This document shows positions 1 to 8,849 of a DNA stretch of 41,086 nt, piece after piece. Below the pieces are notes generated by a model. It worked only from the letters and a program-made list of their open reading frames with translations, did not search any database and had not been told where the DNA came from. The stretch is from a gamma proteobacterium endosymbiont of Lamellibrachia anaximandri (GTDB taxonomy: Bacteria; Pseudomonadota; Gammaproteobacteria; Chromatiales; Chromatiaceae). Every line of letters begins with the position of its first letter. Positions within the stretch are counted from its first letter, which is position 1. The stretch lies in the NCBI GenBank assembly GCA_016756835.1, contig JAESPE010000024.1:1-41086 (forward strand), in the 5' to 3' direction. A program made the translations under genes and the position numbers.

Positions 1-13
1 TGACTGGACGCCG

Positions 14-127
14 CGCTCGGATGCCTACTTTGCTTCCCCTCTGGCGCAAGGCACGCCGGGTAAGCAGTGCGGCCTCGCGGCTACCGGGGACTACCAGCCT
101 TCGCTTCGCTCTCCATGGCTGGCAGCG
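14..127 (+). repeat. Terminal inverted repeat, left copy (114 bp)
   Basis: This segment is the exact reverse complement of 40973-41086; I compared it base by base and found no mismatch. Both copies end at the same inner base, directly followed by unrelated coding sequence (DUF484 here, envC at the other end), so that base looks like a defined element end. The repeat is rich in short hairpins and is open in the frame of both genes, with an ATG at 21. It may be the end of a dispersed mobile or REP-like element at which the assembly broke; a join artefact is also possible. Confidence 0.85.
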
Positions 128-734
128 CGAGCGCCATCCAGCGCTGTTGCGTAACCTGCAGATCCCCCACGAAAGCGGCGCTGCGGTCTCTCTCATCGAG
201 CGTCAGGTGGAGAGCCTGCGGGAACAGGTGCATCACTACAAGTCGCATCTGGAGGAGTTGGTGGACGTGGCCAGGGAGAACGAGGCGCTGCAGGAACGTA
301 TGCATCGCCTCACTCTGGCACTCATCGACGCCGCCTCTTTCGATGAAGTCATGAATGCCCTGGAAGATGAACTGCACGATGACTTCAAGGCAGACGCCGT
401 GGAACTGAGGCTCTTCTCCAGCAATCACCTCGAAGACCATCTGCTCGACGACAAACCTGAACACATCGCCACCTTCGAGCAGTTTTTCTCCGACAGCGTA
501 CCTGTCTGCGGTCCCCTGCAACCCGCCCAGCTCAATTTCATCTTCGGCACTGAAGGGGATGAGATCGCCTCCACTGCGCTGATTCCACTAAAAAATGATG
601 GGGTACTGGGTCTGCTCGCCATCGGCAGCCGGGATCCCAAGCGGTTCGCAGCCCACCAGGGCACACAGTTCCTGATGCGGCTCGGAGAAGTCATTGGCCG
701 CACCCTGCAGGCAGTCTCGCTGCCTGGTATCTAA
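21..734 (+). CDS. DUF484 family protein, N-terminus replaced by repeat sequence
   Basis: From about codon 37 the protein matches DUF484: a short helical start (HPALL...IPH, GAAVSLIERQ), a coiled-coil stretch to about residue 100, then a GAF-like domain ending near residue 230. DUF484 proteins have no firm function; the gene normally sits between dapF and xerC, and xerC follows here after 66 bp. The first roughly 36 codons (21-127) are the 114-bp terminal repeat, so the native start, including the usual opening helix, is missing. The frame is open to the window edge at base 3, so the true start cannot be fixed. The gene is either disrupted by an inserted repeat or cut by an assembly join. Confidence 0.75.
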   Translation: MPTLLPLWRKARRVSSAASRLPGTTSLRFALHGWQRERHPALLRNLQIPHESGAAVSLIERQVESLREQVHHYKSHLEELVDVARENEALQERMHRLTLALIDAASFDEVMNALEDELHDDFKADAVELRLFSSNHLEDHLLDDKPEHIATFEQFFSDSVPVCGPLQPAQLNFIFGTEGDEIASTALIPLKNDGVLGLLAIGSRDPKRFAAHQGTQFLMRLGEVIGRTLQAVSLPGI

Positions 735-751
735 CCCGCAATAAAACAGGG

Positions 752-781
752 TGTAGGATGTGGTGAAGTATGAACCGCATC
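752..781. repeat. Short palindromic repeat, copy 1 (partly decayed)
   Basis: The sequence follows the pattern GTAGGATGTGG-TGAAG-NATGAACC-NCATC. The left arm is intact and the right arm is incomplete. Related copies lie at 4439-4473 and 40714-40748. It fills most of the gap between the DUF484 gene and xerC. Confidence 0.6.
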
Positions 782-800
782 AATCGCGACAGGTTACAGA

Positions 801-1715
801 ATGTCTCACATGCCACCACCCGACGATCCGCAGGAGTGGGTAGAGCGTTTTCTCGGCCATCTGCGCCTTGAACGCCGCCTCTCCCCCCACACCCTTGAGA
901 GCTACGCACGGGATCTCAACCAAGCCACCCACTGGCTGGAAACAGAAAAGATCACTGCCTGGCAACAGCTTGACCAACACCAGGTCAGAAGTTATATCGC
1001 CCGACGCCACCGTCAGGGGCTAGACCCAAAGAGCCTGCAGCGGGAGCTCTCCAGCCTGCGCAGTCTGTTTCGTTACCTGTTACGGGAAGGTGTTGCCGCG
1101 GCCAATCCAGCATTGGGTGTCCGCGCCCCCAAGGTTCGGCGCAAACTGCCGGTCACCCTTGATGCGGACCAGATTTACCATCTACTCGATATCCGGGACG
1201 ACGACCCCGTTGCCATCCGGGATCTGACAATCATGGAACTCTTCTACTCCTCCGGCCTGCGTCTGGCAGAGCTGATCAGCCTCAACCTCGGCGATATAGA
1301 TATTTCCGACGCCATGGTGGAGGTCACCGGCAAGGGCGCCAAGACCCGTCGGGTTCCCGTCGGGCGCAAGGCGCTGGAGGCGCTCGACCGTTGGCTCAGT
1401 GTGCGATGCCAACTTGCCGGGGCCGGGGAGAACGCACTGTTTGTCGGGGTACGAGGCAAACGCATCAGCCGCTCCACCATCCAGCAGCGCTTGCGGCACT
1501 GGTCCATCGAGCAGGGGGTACCCAGAAACGTCCACCCCCACCTGCTGCGCCACTCCTTCGCCAGCCACCTGCTGGAATCCTCCGGCGACCTGCGGGCAGT
1601 ACAGGAGCTGCTGGGCCACGCCGACATCAGCACCACCCAAATCTACACCCATCTCGACTTCCAGCACCTTGCGGAGGTCTATGACAAAGCCCATCCCCGC
1701 GCCCGCAAGAAATAA
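801..1715 (+). CDS. xerC: Tyrosine recombinase XerC
   Basis: With XerD and FtsK this cytoplasmic recombinase resolves chromosome dimers at dif. The protein has 304 residues, normal for the family. The N-terminal SAM-like core-binding domain covers about residues 10-100 and the catalytic domain about 115-298. All catalytic residues are visible: Arg154 (GLRLAEL), Lys178 (GKGAK), His247 and Arg250 (HLLRHSF), His273 (LGH) and the nucleophile Tyr282 (IYTH). The DUF484-xerC order is conserved in gammaproteobacteria, which favours XerC over XerD or a phage integrase. The start at 801 has only a weak upstream purine stretch, and an in-frame ATG three codons later is an alternative. Confidence 0.95.
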   Translation: MSHMPPPDDPQEWVERFLGHLRLERRLSPHTLESYARDLNQATHWLETEKITAWQQLDQHQVRSYIARRHRQGLDPKSLQRELSSLRSLFRYLLREGVAAANPALGVRAPKVRRKLPVTLDADQIYHLLDIRDDDPVAIRDLTIMELFYSSGLRLAELISLNLGDIDISDAMVEVTGKGAKTRRVPVGRKALEALDRWLSVRCQLAGAGENALFVGVRGKRISRSTIQQRLRHWSIEQGVPRNVHPHLLRHSFASHLLESSGDLRAVQELLGHADISTTQIYTHLDFQHLAEVYDKAHPRARKK

Positions 1716-1797
1716 CAATCTCAATCATCAATTTCTAACAACGCCTCCGCTCAGGTACAATCGCCCCTTTGTAGTCATAGTGCGGATCTCCGTAACA

Positions 1798-2337
1798 ATG
1801 TTTAAAGGCACGACAATCCTCTCAGTGCGCCGTAACGGCAAGGTGGTGATCGGCGGAGACGGCCAGGTCTCCCTCGGCAACACAGTGATGAAAGGCAACG
1901 CCCGCAAGGTGCGCCGCCTCTACAAAGGCGGCGTGATTGCCGGCTTTGCAGGCGCCACTGCAGACGCGTTCACCCTCTTTGAGCGCTTCGAGGGCAAGCT
2001 GGAAAAACATCATGGAAACCTGACCCGGGCGGCCGTTGAACTGGCAAAAGACTGGCGCACCGAACGCTCCCTGCGACGTCTGGAAGCACTGCTTTGTGTC
2101 GCTGACGCCAAGGCATCCCTGATCATCTCCGGCACCGGCGATGTAATCGAGCCGGAAAACAGTCTTATGGCGATCGGCTCCGGCGGCGCTTTTGCGCAGG
2201 CCGCTGCCCGTGCCCTGCTGGAGAATACCGAGCTGGGCGCGGCAGAGGTGGTCAACAAAGGCCTCTCCATCGCGGCAGATATCTGCATCTATACCAACCA
2301 CAACATCGTTCTTGAAGAACTCGACTGCGAGCAATAA
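1798..2337 (+). CDS. hslV: HslV, peptidase subunit of the HslVU protease
   Basis: This 179-residue protein is the proteasome-like threonine peptidase that forms a dodecamer capped by HslU and degrades misfolded cytoplasmic proteins. The start ATG gives M-F-K-G before TTILSVRR, so the mature catalytic residue is Thr5 after removal of four residues, a common variant of the M-TTI start of E. coli. The GGDGQ and GNTVMKGN motifs and the ICIYTNH segment near the C-terminus are present. The reading frame is open much further upstream inside xerC, but homology starts at 1798. hslU follows after 8 bp, so the two are co-transcribed. No clear heat-shock promoter could be recognised in the 82-bp gap after xerC. 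Confidence 0.97.
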   Translation: MFKGTTILSVRRNGKVVIGGDGQVSLGNTVMKGNARKVRRLYKGGVIAGFAGATADAFTLFERFEGKLEKHHGNLTRAAVELAKDWRTERSLRRLEALLCVADAKASLIISGTGDVIEPENSLMAIGSGGAFAQAAARALLENTELGAAEVVNKGLSIAADICIYTNHNIVLEELDCEQ

Positions 2338-2345
2338 CCGTTATC

Positions 2346-3686
2346 ATGTCGGAAATCACTCCCCAGCAGATCGTCGCTGAACTCAACAAACACATCATTG
2401 GTCAGGCGGATGCCAAACGGGCCGTGGCCATTGCCCTGCGTAACCGCTGGCGGCGATCACAGGTGCCTGAGGATCTGCGTAACGAAATCACCCCTAAAAA
2501 CATCCTCATGATCGGCCCCACCGGCGTCGGCAAGACCGAGATTGCCCGCCGCCTGGCCAAACTGGCAAACGCCCCATTCATGAAGGTCGAGGCGACAAAA
2601 TTCACTGAAGTTGGCTACGTTGGACGCGAAGTCGACTCCATCATTCGCGATCTTGCCGATTCCGCCGTAAAAATGGTACGCGAAACCGAGATGGAAAAAG
2701 AGGCGGACGCCGCCCACCATGCCGCAGAAGAGCGCATTCTCGACACCCTGCTGCCCGCTCCCAAGTCGAGTGACTGGGGTGATGACAGCGGCTCCGACAG
2801 CGGCATCTCCAGCGCCACCCGTGAAAAATTCCGGGAGAAGATCCGCAGCGGCGAAATGGATGACAAGGAGATAGAGATCGAGGTCAGCGCCTCGCCCATG
2901 GGGGTTGAGATCATGGCTCCACCCGGCATGGAGGAGATGACCAATCAGCTGCAGGGCATGTTCTCCAACATGGGTTCCGGCCGCACCCGGCGGCGCAAAC
3001 TGCGCATCAAGGACGCTTTCAAGATATTGCAGGACGAAGAGGCGCAGAAGCGGATCAACGAAGAGGATCTCAAACTGCGCGCCCTCGACATGGTGGAACA
3101 ACAGGGCATAGTCTTTCTCGATGAACTGGACAAGGTGGCAAGCCGCTCCGACCATGGTGGCGCCGATGTCTCCCGTGAAGGGGTGCAACGCGACCTGCTG
3201 CCACTGGTGGAGGGATGCACCGTCTCCACCAAGCACGGCATGGTGAAGACCGACCACATCCTCTTTATCGCCTCTGGCGCCTTCCACCTCTCCAAGCCCT
3301 CCGACCTGATCCCGGAACTGCAGGGCCGCCTGCCGATCCGTGTGGAGTTGGGAGCACTGAGTACCGAAGACTTCACCCGCATACTGACCGAACCGGACGC
3401 CTCACTGACCGAGCAATACCAGGCACTGATGGCCACCGAGCAGGTAAAGCTGGAATTTACCCAGGATGGCATTCAACGCATCGCCGAGACCGCATGGCAG
3501 GTCAATGAGCGCACCGAGAACATCGGCGCAAGACGTCTGCACACGGTAATGGAGCGCCTGCTGGAGACAGTCTCCTTCGAAGCGACAGAGCATACAGGCG
3601 AAAGCTTTACCGTCGACGCCACCTATGTAGATGAACACCTGGCAGAGCTTGCGGCCGACGAGGACCTGAGCCAGTACATTCTTTAA
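2346..3686 (+). CDS. hslU: HslU, ATPase subunit of the HslVU protease
   Basis: This AAA+ unfoldase of 446 residues feeds substrates into HslV. The Walker A motif GPTGVGKT is at residues 57-64, the pore loop GYVG at 90-93, the Walker B segment IVFLDE at 255-260, an arginine-finger candidate at Arg328 and the sensor-2 segment GARRLHT near 394-400. The intermediate I domain lies between about 110 and 245. The C-terminal tail ending SQYIL is the segment that inserts into HslV and activates it. Length and motifs are complete. It follows hslV by 8 bp; the next gene is separated by 236 bp with a REP-like hairpin. Confidence 0.98.
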   Translation: MSEITPQQIVAELNKHIIGQADAKRAVAIALRNRWRRSQVPEDLRNEITPKNILMIGPTGVGKTEIARRLAKLANAPFMKVEATKFTEVGYVGREVDSIIRDLADSAVKMVRETEMEKEADAAHHAAEERILDTLLPAPKSSDWGDDSGSDSGISSATREKFREKIRSGEMDDKEIEIEVSASPMGVEIMAPPGMEEMTNQLQGMFSNMGSGRTRRRKLRIKDAFKILQDEEAQKRINEEDLKLRALDMVEQQGIVFLDELDKVASRSDHGGADVSREGVQRDLLPLVEGCTVSTKHGMVKTDHILFIASGAFHLSKPSDLIPELQGRLPIRVELGALSTEDFTRILTEPDASLTEQYQALMATEQVKLEFTQDGIQRIAETAWQVNERTENIGARRLHTVMERLLETVSFEATEHTGESFTVDATYVDEHLAELAADEDLSQYIL

Positions 3687-3747
3687 TTGGGTTAGCGCGA
3701 AATTTCAGCAACTGGCATCGACCTATGACCAATGAGACTTTACTACC

Positions 3748-3809
3748 CGTAGGAGCGGCGCCTCGCCGCGAAATCCACAGCACAATCGCGGCGAGGCGCC
3801 GCTCCTACG
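3748..3809. repeat. REP-like perfect inverted repeat
   Basis: Two perfect 24-base arms (3748-3771 and 3786-3809) face each other across a 14-base spacer. The arm begins CGTAGGAGCGGCGCC, a pattern typical of extragenic palindromes in gammaproteobacteria. It lies between hslU and the DUF971 gene. Such hairpins may stabilise upstream mRNA or dampen read-through; there is no following T run, so it is not a classic terminator. Confidence 0.85.
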
Positions 3810-3840
3810 TTCTGGCTGAACATTCGTGCTAATTAACACC

Positions 3841-3864
3841 AACCCGCTTTGCTGCCGGGTTTCT
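3841..3864 (+). terminator. Weak possible terminator hairpin after hslU
   Basis: A six-base stem (3841-3846 with 3856-3861) has a nine-base loop and is followed by only a short T-rich stretch. It lies 155 bp after hslU, beyond the REP-like hairpin. The weak T tract makes this a low-confidence call. Confidence 0.25.
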
Positions 3865-3922
3865 GCCACTGTGCAAGTGCTTAAAATTGCATCTTTAAAT
3901 CAAGTTTAGAGAGAGAAGAGAG

Positions 3923-4291
3923 ATGTCCCACCCCAATCCCACCGAGATCCATCTGCATCGTCAGTCCAAGGTTCTTGAGATCGCCTTCGACGACGGCAAC
4001 AAATTTGCCTTTCCGGCAGAGTATCTGCGAGTCTTCTCCCCCTCCGCCGAAGTACAGGGTCACGGCCCGGGCCAGGAAGTATTGCAGACCGGCAAGGAAG
4101 AGGTGAACATTCTCCATATCGATCCTGTGGGAAATTACGCCGTCTGCCTCCATTTCGACGACGAACACAACACCGGCATCTACTCCTGGGAGACCCTCTA
4201 CAAACTGGGGGCCAACCAAAATGCCAACTGGAAGGGTTACCTGGCACGGCTCGAAGCCGCCGGATATCAACGTAAAGAGCTGGCAAACTAA
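3923..4291 (+). CDS. DUF971 / gamma-butyrobetaine-hydroxylase-like N-terminal domain protein
   Basis: This small protein of 122 residues is a single DUF971 domain, the fold found at the N-terminus of gamma-butyrobetaine hydroxylases. Stand-alone versions have no firmly established role. The family pattern is clear: P-T-E-I near residue 6, the F-P-A-E-Y-L-R-V segment near 30, the G-N-Y-A-V-x-L-x-F-x-D core near 70 and the G-I-Y-S-W-E-T-L-Y signature near 86. A strong purine-rich ribosome-binding stretch (AGAGAGAAGAGAG) precedes the start. A gene of this family follows hslVU in Pseudomonas and relatives, as here. Its stop codon TAA lies inside the target duplication of a miniature mobile element. 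Confidence 0.9.
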   Translation: MSHPNPTEIHLHRQSKVLEIAFDDGNKFAFPAEYLRVFSPSAEVQGHGPGQEVLQTGKEEVNILHIDPVGNYAVCLHFDDEHNTGIYSWETLYKLGANQNANWKGYLARLEAAGYQRKELAN

Positions 4292-4421
4292 GGAAGCTCT
4301 GATTAATTGTCATTTCGAACGCAGTGAGAAATCTCATACCCCGAAACCTGGTTATACGCCTTGTAGTTTGAGATCTCTCCCTACGGTCGAGATGACAGTG
4401 ACCCAATTAATCAGTGCTTCC
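4292..4421. mobile_element. IS5-like miniature element (MITE 1) on the DUF971 stop codon
   Basis: The 130-bp element has 18-bp terminal inverted repeats (4292-4309 and 4404-4421) with a single mismatch, starting GGAAGC. It is flanked by the direct repeat CTAA (4288-4291 and 4422-4425), which fits the four-base YTAR target of the IS5 family. It has no coding capacity. The interior carries the widespread pattern GTCATTTCGAAC...GAGATCTCTCCC...GAGATGAC, again as an imperfect inverted repeat. The left CTAA contains the TAA stop of the preceding gene, so the insertion left that protein intact. A related interior is seen at about 31952-32082. Confidence 0.85.
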
Positions 4422-4438
4422 CTAAGATGAACTACAAC

Positions 4439-4473
4439 GCAGGAAGTGGTGAAGCATGAACCACATCCTACGC
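4439..4473. repeat. Short palindromic repeat, copy 2
   Basis: Here the right arm (ACCACATCCTACGC) is intact and the left arm is decayed, the reverse of copy 1. It lies between MITE 1 and ubiE, 17 bp before the ubiE start. Confidence 0.55.
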
Positions 4474-4489
4474 AACGGGCAAACGAAAC

Positions 4490-5239
4490 ATGAGTGACGA
4501 CAAGACCACGCATTTCGGCTATGAACAGGTTAACGTCGAAGAGAAGGCGGGGCGGGTGCGCGCCGTCTTCGATTCGGTCGCCAACAAATATGACCTGATG
4601 AACGACCTGATGTCGTTCGGGGTTCACCGCCTGTGGAAGCGCCACACGATAGAGATCTCCGGTGTACGCCGAGGCCAGCGGGTGCTTGATCTCGCCGCCG
4701 GCACCGGCGACCTCTCCGCCCGCTTCAGCGGCCTGGTGGGACCTGATGGACAGGTGGTCTTTACCGACATCAATGCCGCCATGCTGGAACAGGGCCGTGA
4801 ACGCATGCTGGACGAAGGGCGTGTCGGCAACCTGCAATACGCCCAGGTCGATGCCCAATATCTGCCATTTCCCGATAACACTTTCGACTGCGTTACCATC
4901 GCTTTCGGACTGCGCAACGTCACCGACAAACAGAAGGCGCTGGACGCCATCTTCCGCGTTGTCCGCCCCGGCGGTCGCATGCTGGTGCTTGAGTTCTCCA
5001 AGCCGACCATCAAGCCGCTGGAGAAGATCTACGACTTCTACTCCTTCTCCCTGCTGCCCAAGATCGGCAAGCTGGTAACCAACGACGAGGATAGCTACCG
5101 CTATCTGGCGGAGTCGATTCGCATGCACCCCGACCAGGAGACCCTGAAAGGGATGATGGAACATGCCGGTTTCGAGCGTTGCGACTACTTCAACGAAACC
5201 GGTGGCGTGGTGGCGATCCATCGGGGTTATAAACTTTGA
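4490..5239 (+). CDS. ubiE: UbiE, ubiquinone/menaquinone C-methyltransferase
   Basis: This SAM-dependent methyltransferase (249 residues) methylates the benzoquinone ring in ubiquinone synthesis, and demethylmenaquinone where present. The family signature [18 protein letters not shown] begins near residue 34, the SAM-binding motif LDLAAGTGD is at 66-74, and the second UbiE signature around D[11 protein letters not shown] is near 131. The C-terminal [12 protein letters not shown] matches the family end. It opens a compact set with ubiJ (6 bp later) and ubiB, the standard gammaproteobacterial order. Confidence 0.97.
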   Translation: MSDDKTTHFGYEQVNVEEKAGRVRAVFDSVANKYDLMNDLMSFGVHRLWKRHTIEISGVRRGQRVLDLAAGTGDLSARFSGLVGPDGQVVFTDINAAMLEQGRERMLDEGRVGNLQYAQVDAQYLPFPDNTFDCVTIAFGLRNVTDKQKALDAIFRVVRPGGRMLVLEFSKPTIKPLEKIYDFYSFSLLPKIGKLVTNDEDSYRYLAESIRMHPDQETLKGMMEHAGFERCDYFNETGGVVAIHRGYKL

Positions 5240-5245
5240 TCGAAC

Positions 5246-5860
5246 ATGACTGTTAGCGCGGCTGCCTTCGCCACCCTTGAACAGCTGATCAACCAGGCCA
5301 TCCGGCTCGACCCGGAGGCGCCGGCGCGCCTGGCGCCCATGTATGGACGGGTCATCCGGCTCGACCTGCTGGGATTTGGCCTATCGCTCTACCTGATCCC
5401 GGAGCCCGGTGGCATACAACTGCTGAGTGACTTCGAGGGAGAACCTGACTGCGCCCTGCGCGGCACCCCCCTCGATCTGGCCGCCATGCGCGGTAAGCGT
5501 AAAAGCGCCGACCAGCTCTTCAGCGGTGCAGTGGAGATCGAGGGCGATTCTGCCCTGGCCCACCGTTTCGGCGACTTCCTCTCAGCACTCGATATCGACT
5601 GGGAGGAGCAGCTATCCCGCCTCACCGGCGATCTCATCGCCCATGAAGTGGGCAATGCCACCCGCAGTTTGTTTGGCTGGGGGAAGAAGTTGCGCCGAAC
5701 CTCAGGACAGAACCTGCAGGAGTATCTGCAAGAGGAGCTGCGCCTGCTGCCCAGCCGCTACGAAATCGAGCCGTTCCTGGCAGGCGTCGACGCCCTGCGC
5801 GATGATGTGGAACGCCTGGCAGCCAGACTGCAGCGCCTGCGCGACAAGGCGGCTTCATGA
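5246..5860 (+). CDS. ubiJ: UbiJ, SCP2-domain ubiquinone biosynthesis accessory factor
   Basis: UbiJ is a lipid-binding accessory protein that, with UbiK, helps assemble the aerobic ubiquinone complex in the cytoplasm. The protein has 204 residues, with an SCP2-like domain over roughly residues 25-120 and a charged helical C-terminus (about 160-204, heptad-like [16 protein letters not shown]) likely to form a coiled coil with UbiK. Sequence conservation in this family is low, so the call leans on size, domain architecture and position between ubiE and ubiB. Its stop overlaps the ubiB start (ATGA, 5857-5860), a sign of translational coupling. Confidence 0.9.
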   Translation: MTVSAAAFATLEQLINQAIRLDPEAPARLAPMYGRVIRLDLLGFGLSLYLIPEPGGIQLLSDFEGEPDCALRGTPLDLAAMRGKRKSADQLFSGAVEIEGDSALAHRFGDFLSALDIDWEEQLSRLTGDLIAHEVGNATRSLFGWGKKLRRTSGQNLQEYLQEELRLLPSRYEIEPFLAGVDALRDDVERLAARLQRLRDKAAS

Positions 5861-7515
5861 TCCGCCCCTCCCAGGCGCTCCGGCTTGCACATATCAACCT
5901 GGTGCTGTTGCGTCATGGTCTCGACGAGGTGGTGCTGGCCACCCACCTTTTTCGCCCGCTCCGCTTCCTCATCTATCTATCGCCCTGGTACTGGCTTCGG
6001 CGCGATCGAGGCACCTATCCCGAGCGCATCAGACGCACACTGGAGGATCTCGGCCCCATCTTCATCAAGTTCGGGCAGATACTCTCCACCCGGCGTGACC
6101 TGCTACCGGACGATCTTGCCAATGAGTTGGCAAAATTGCAGGATCGCGTGCCGCCATTTCCCGGAGACCAGGCCCGGGCCATCATCGAGAAGGCTTACGG
6201 CCAGCCCGTTGGCGAACTGCTCGACGTCTTCGATGAACAACCACTCGCCTCCGCCTCCGTCGCCCAGGTCCATACTGCGCAGCTGAAAAACGGCACGCCA
6301 GTGGTGGTGAAGGTGCTGCGTCCCGGGATCGAGAAGATCATCCGCCGCGACGTGGACCTGCTCTTCACCATCGCCCGCCTGGCGGAGAAATACTGGAAAG
6401 AGGGGCATCGCCTGCGACCGGTGGAAGTAATCGCGGAGTATGAGAAGACCATCTTCGATGAACTCGACCTGATGCGTGAGGCCGCCAACGCCTCCCAGCT
6501 CCGGCGCAATTTTCTCGACAGCAAGGTGCTCTACGTGCCCGAGATCTACTGGGATCTCGCACGTCAGAATGTACTGGTCATGGAACGCATCCACGGCACA
6601 CCAGTGGGTGACGTGGAGGAACTTCGGCGTCAGGGCATCAGCATGAAACTGCTGGGAGAGCGCGGGGTCGAGATCTTTTTTACCCAGGTTTTCCAGTACA
6701 ACTTTTTTCATGCCGACATGCATCCCGGCAACATCTTCGTAGAACCCAACGGCCGCTATATCGCTGTCGATTTCGGCATTATGGGGACCCTCACCGAAGC
6801 CGACAAACGCTACCTTGCCGAGAACCTGCTGGCCTTCTTCAATCGCGACTACAAACGCGTTGCCGAACTACACGTTCAATCCGGCTGGGTGCCGAAAACC
6901 ACCCGGGTCGAAGAGTTCGAGGCGGCAATTCGCACCGTCTGCGAACCGATCTTCGAGAAACCCCTGAGCGAGATCTCTTTTGGCCACTTCCTGCTGCGTC
7001 TGTTTCAGACCGCGCGCCGCTTCGACATGGAGGTGCAACCCCAGCTGGTGCTGCTGCAAAAGACCCTGCTCAATATCGAAGGTCTTGGGCGCATGCTCTA
7101 CCCGCAGCTCGACCTGTGGACCACCGCCAAACCCTTTCTCGAACGCTGGATGAGCGAGCAGATCGGCCACCGTGCGCTGCTGCGCAAGATGAAAGAGAAC
7201 CTGCCGTTAATCGTCGAGCATCTGCCCGACCTGCCGGTACAGATCAACAAAATCGTGGAAGATGCCGCCGCCGGCCGCCTGGAAATAAAATGGAAATCGG
7301 ATGAACTGGTGCAGATGCAGCAGGTACTGCGACACAACCATCGCAGCACTCTCTCCGTGATCTCAGGCAGCGCCATGTTGCTCAGCGGCTCACTGCTGCT
7401 GGTATTCGGCAGCGGCGCACTCATTCCCGCCACGGCAACCCTGCTTATCGGCAGCGGCCTGGGCATCGGCGGCGGCCTGGTCATTCTTCGAGGCTTTCTT
7501 GCTGCCTCGGAATAG
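5857..7515 (+). CDS. ubiB: UbiB, ABC1/ADCK-type atypical kinase for ubiquinone synthesis
   Basis: UbiB is a membrane-anchored atypical protein-kinase-like ATPase needed for ubiquinone synthesis. In 552 residues the hallmark features are all visible: the KxGQ motif (KFGQ, 71-74), the alanine-rich loop ASASVAQVH (131-139) that replaces the kinase glycine loop, the ATP lysine Lys152, the catalytic HADMHPGN (285-292) and DFG (305-307). Two hydrophobic segments lie close together at the C-terminus (about 500-550). The start overlaps ubiJ by four bases. It is the last gene of the ubi set; the next gene begins 130 bp later and belongs to the glycan locus. Confidence 0.97.
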   Translation: MIRPSQALRLAHINLVLLRHGLDEVVLATHLFRPLRFLIYLSPWYWLRRDRGTYPERIRRTLEDLGPIFIKFGQILSTRRDLLPDDLANELAKLQDRVPPFPGDQARAIIEKAYGQPVGELLDVFDEQPLASASVAQVHTAQLKNGTPVVVKVLRPGIEKIIRRDVDLLFTIARLAEKYWKEGHRLRPVEVIAEYEKTIFDELDLMREAANASQLRRNFLDSKVLYVPEIYWDLARQNVLVMERIHGTPVGDVEELRRQGISMKLLGERGVEIFFTQVFQYNFFHADMHPGNIFVEPNGRYIAVDFGIMGTLTEADKRYLAENLLAFFNRDYKRVAELHVQSGWVPKTTRVEEFEAAIRTVCEPIFEKPLSEISFGHFLLRLFQTARRFDMEVQPQLVLLQKTLLNIEGLGRMLYPQLDLWTTAKPFLERWMSEQIGHRALLRKMKENLPLIVEHLPDLPVQINKIVEDAAAGRLEIKWKSDELVQMQQVLRHNHRSTLSVISGSAMLLSGSLLLVFGSGALIPATATLLIGSGLGIGGGLVILRGFLAASE

Positions 7516-7645
7516 ATAAGGCAGCAAAGGTGAGATTGAGCCAGACATGCAATCAGCCGCAATCCCTCTTTGTAGGGACAATACCCCAGATTACCCGTAG
7601 AATTAGTTCCCGCCCTATCATCTTACGCAGGCCACAGTAGACACA

Positions 7646-8752
7646 ATGAAGTTTATCGACCTCCAAACTCAATACCGGTTGATCGAAAAAGAGGTCAACC
7701 AGCGGATCCAAAATGTTCTTGAACATGGTCAATACATCATGGGACCTGAGGTCAGAGAACTTGAGGAGAAGTTAGCGGAGTTTGTGGGCGTAACCCATTG
7801 CATTGGGGTCTCCAGCGGGACCGATGCCCTGCTGATGGCATTGATGGCGCTGGATATCGGACCGGACGATGAGGTCATCACAACGCCTTTCACCTTCATT
7901 GCCACCGGTGAAACCATCGCCCTGCTAGGTGCCAAACCGGTCTTCGTCGATATCGACGCCTCAACCTACAATATCGACCCGGCCCTCATTGAGGCCGCCA
8001 TTACCCCTAACACACGCGCCATCATGCCGGTCAGTCTATACGGGCAGTGTGCCGACATGGATGCCATCAATGCCATTGCCGAACGGCATAACCTGCCGGT
8101 AATAGAAGACGGCGCGCAAAGCTTCGGCGCCACCTACAAAAACCGAAGATCATGCGGACTCTCTGCGATCGGCTGCACAAGTTTTTTTCCATCAAAGCCC
8201 TTTGGAGCCTATGGTGACGGCGGTGCCTGCTTTACCAATGACGATGATCTGGCAAAAACATTGCGCGAAATACGGGACCATGGACAGGATCGCAGGTACC
8301 ACCATCCCCGTCTCGGCATCAATGGACGCCTTGACAGCCTCCAAGCGGCAGTCCTGCTTGCCAAGCTGGACCAATTCTACGAAGAGATTGAACTCAGACA
8401 AACCATTGGCGACAGATATACAACACTCATCAATGAGCACTGCAGCAATATCATTACCCCGACGATCGCGAACGGGAACACCAGTGTGTATGCGCAATAT
8501 ACCCTGCAGGTAGATCATCGCGAAAAAACCCAGACCATGCTGTCTGATTCAGACATACCAACAGCCGTTCACTATCCAGTACCCCTCAATGAACAACCGG
8601 TATTTTCCGGACACGGCAATCCAACAGATACACCTGTCAGCCAGGCGGTTGCTGCGCGCGTGATCAGCCTGCCAATGCATCCTTACCTTGAGGCGGAAGA
8701 CCAGAAACAGATCGCTCTTGCACTAAAAGAGATAGAGAGCCGATTGGAATAA
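7646..8752 (+). CDS. DegT/DnrJ/EryC1 sugar aminotransferase, WbpE/WlbC type
   Basis: This PLP enzyme (368 residues) transfers an amino group from glutamate to a nucleotide-linked keto sugar. It resembles WbpE/WlbC, which aminate UDP-3-keto-GlcNAc uronic acid: FIDLQTQ start, HGQYIMGPEV near 28, VSLYGQCADMDAINAIAERH near 129, and the PLP lysine Lys184 in FFPSKPFGAYGDGG. Asp155 (VIEDGAQSFG) should contact the pyridine nitrogen. The usual partners WbpA, WbpB and WbpD are not in this window, so they must lie elsewhere or the true substrate differs. It heads the + strand glycan operon; no convincing promoter was found in the 130-bp gap before it. Confidence 0.88.
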   Translation: MKFIDLQTQYRLIEKEVNQRIQNVLEHGQYIMGPEVRELEEKLAEFVGVTHCIGVSSGTDALLMALMALDIGPDDEVITTPFTFIATGETIALLGAKPVFVDIDASTYNIDPALIEAAITPNTRAIMPVSLYGQCADMDAINAIAERHNLPVIEDGAQSFGATYKNRRSCGLSAIGCTSFFPSKPFGAYGDGGACFTNDDDLAKTLREIRDHGQDRRYHHPRLGINGRLDSLQAAVLLAKLDQFYEEIELRQTIGDRYTTLINEHCSNIITPTIANGNTSVYAQYTLQVDHREKTQTMLSDSDIPTAVHYPVPLNEQPVFSGHGNPTDTPVSQAVAARVISLPMHPYLEAEDQKQIALALKEIESRLE

Positions 8753-8849
8753 ACAATGATCTATCGGATTTGTTCTATTCTTTTTTCTCTTCTTCTTTGA
8801 TTGTTAGACCAAGCAGGGCGGCAACAGGCACTTTTTACTGAAACCTATA

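Noticed and set aside
1399-1797. Long in-frame extension upstream of hslV
   Set aside because: It lies inside xerC and encodes no HslV-like sequence; HslV homology begins at the ATG at 1798.
2457-3287. 276-codon open frame on the minus strand
   Set aside because: It is antisense to hslU and has no recognisable domain.
7563-7580. Small stem TCCCT...AGGGA after ubiB as a terminator
   Set aside because: The stem is five bases and no T run follows.
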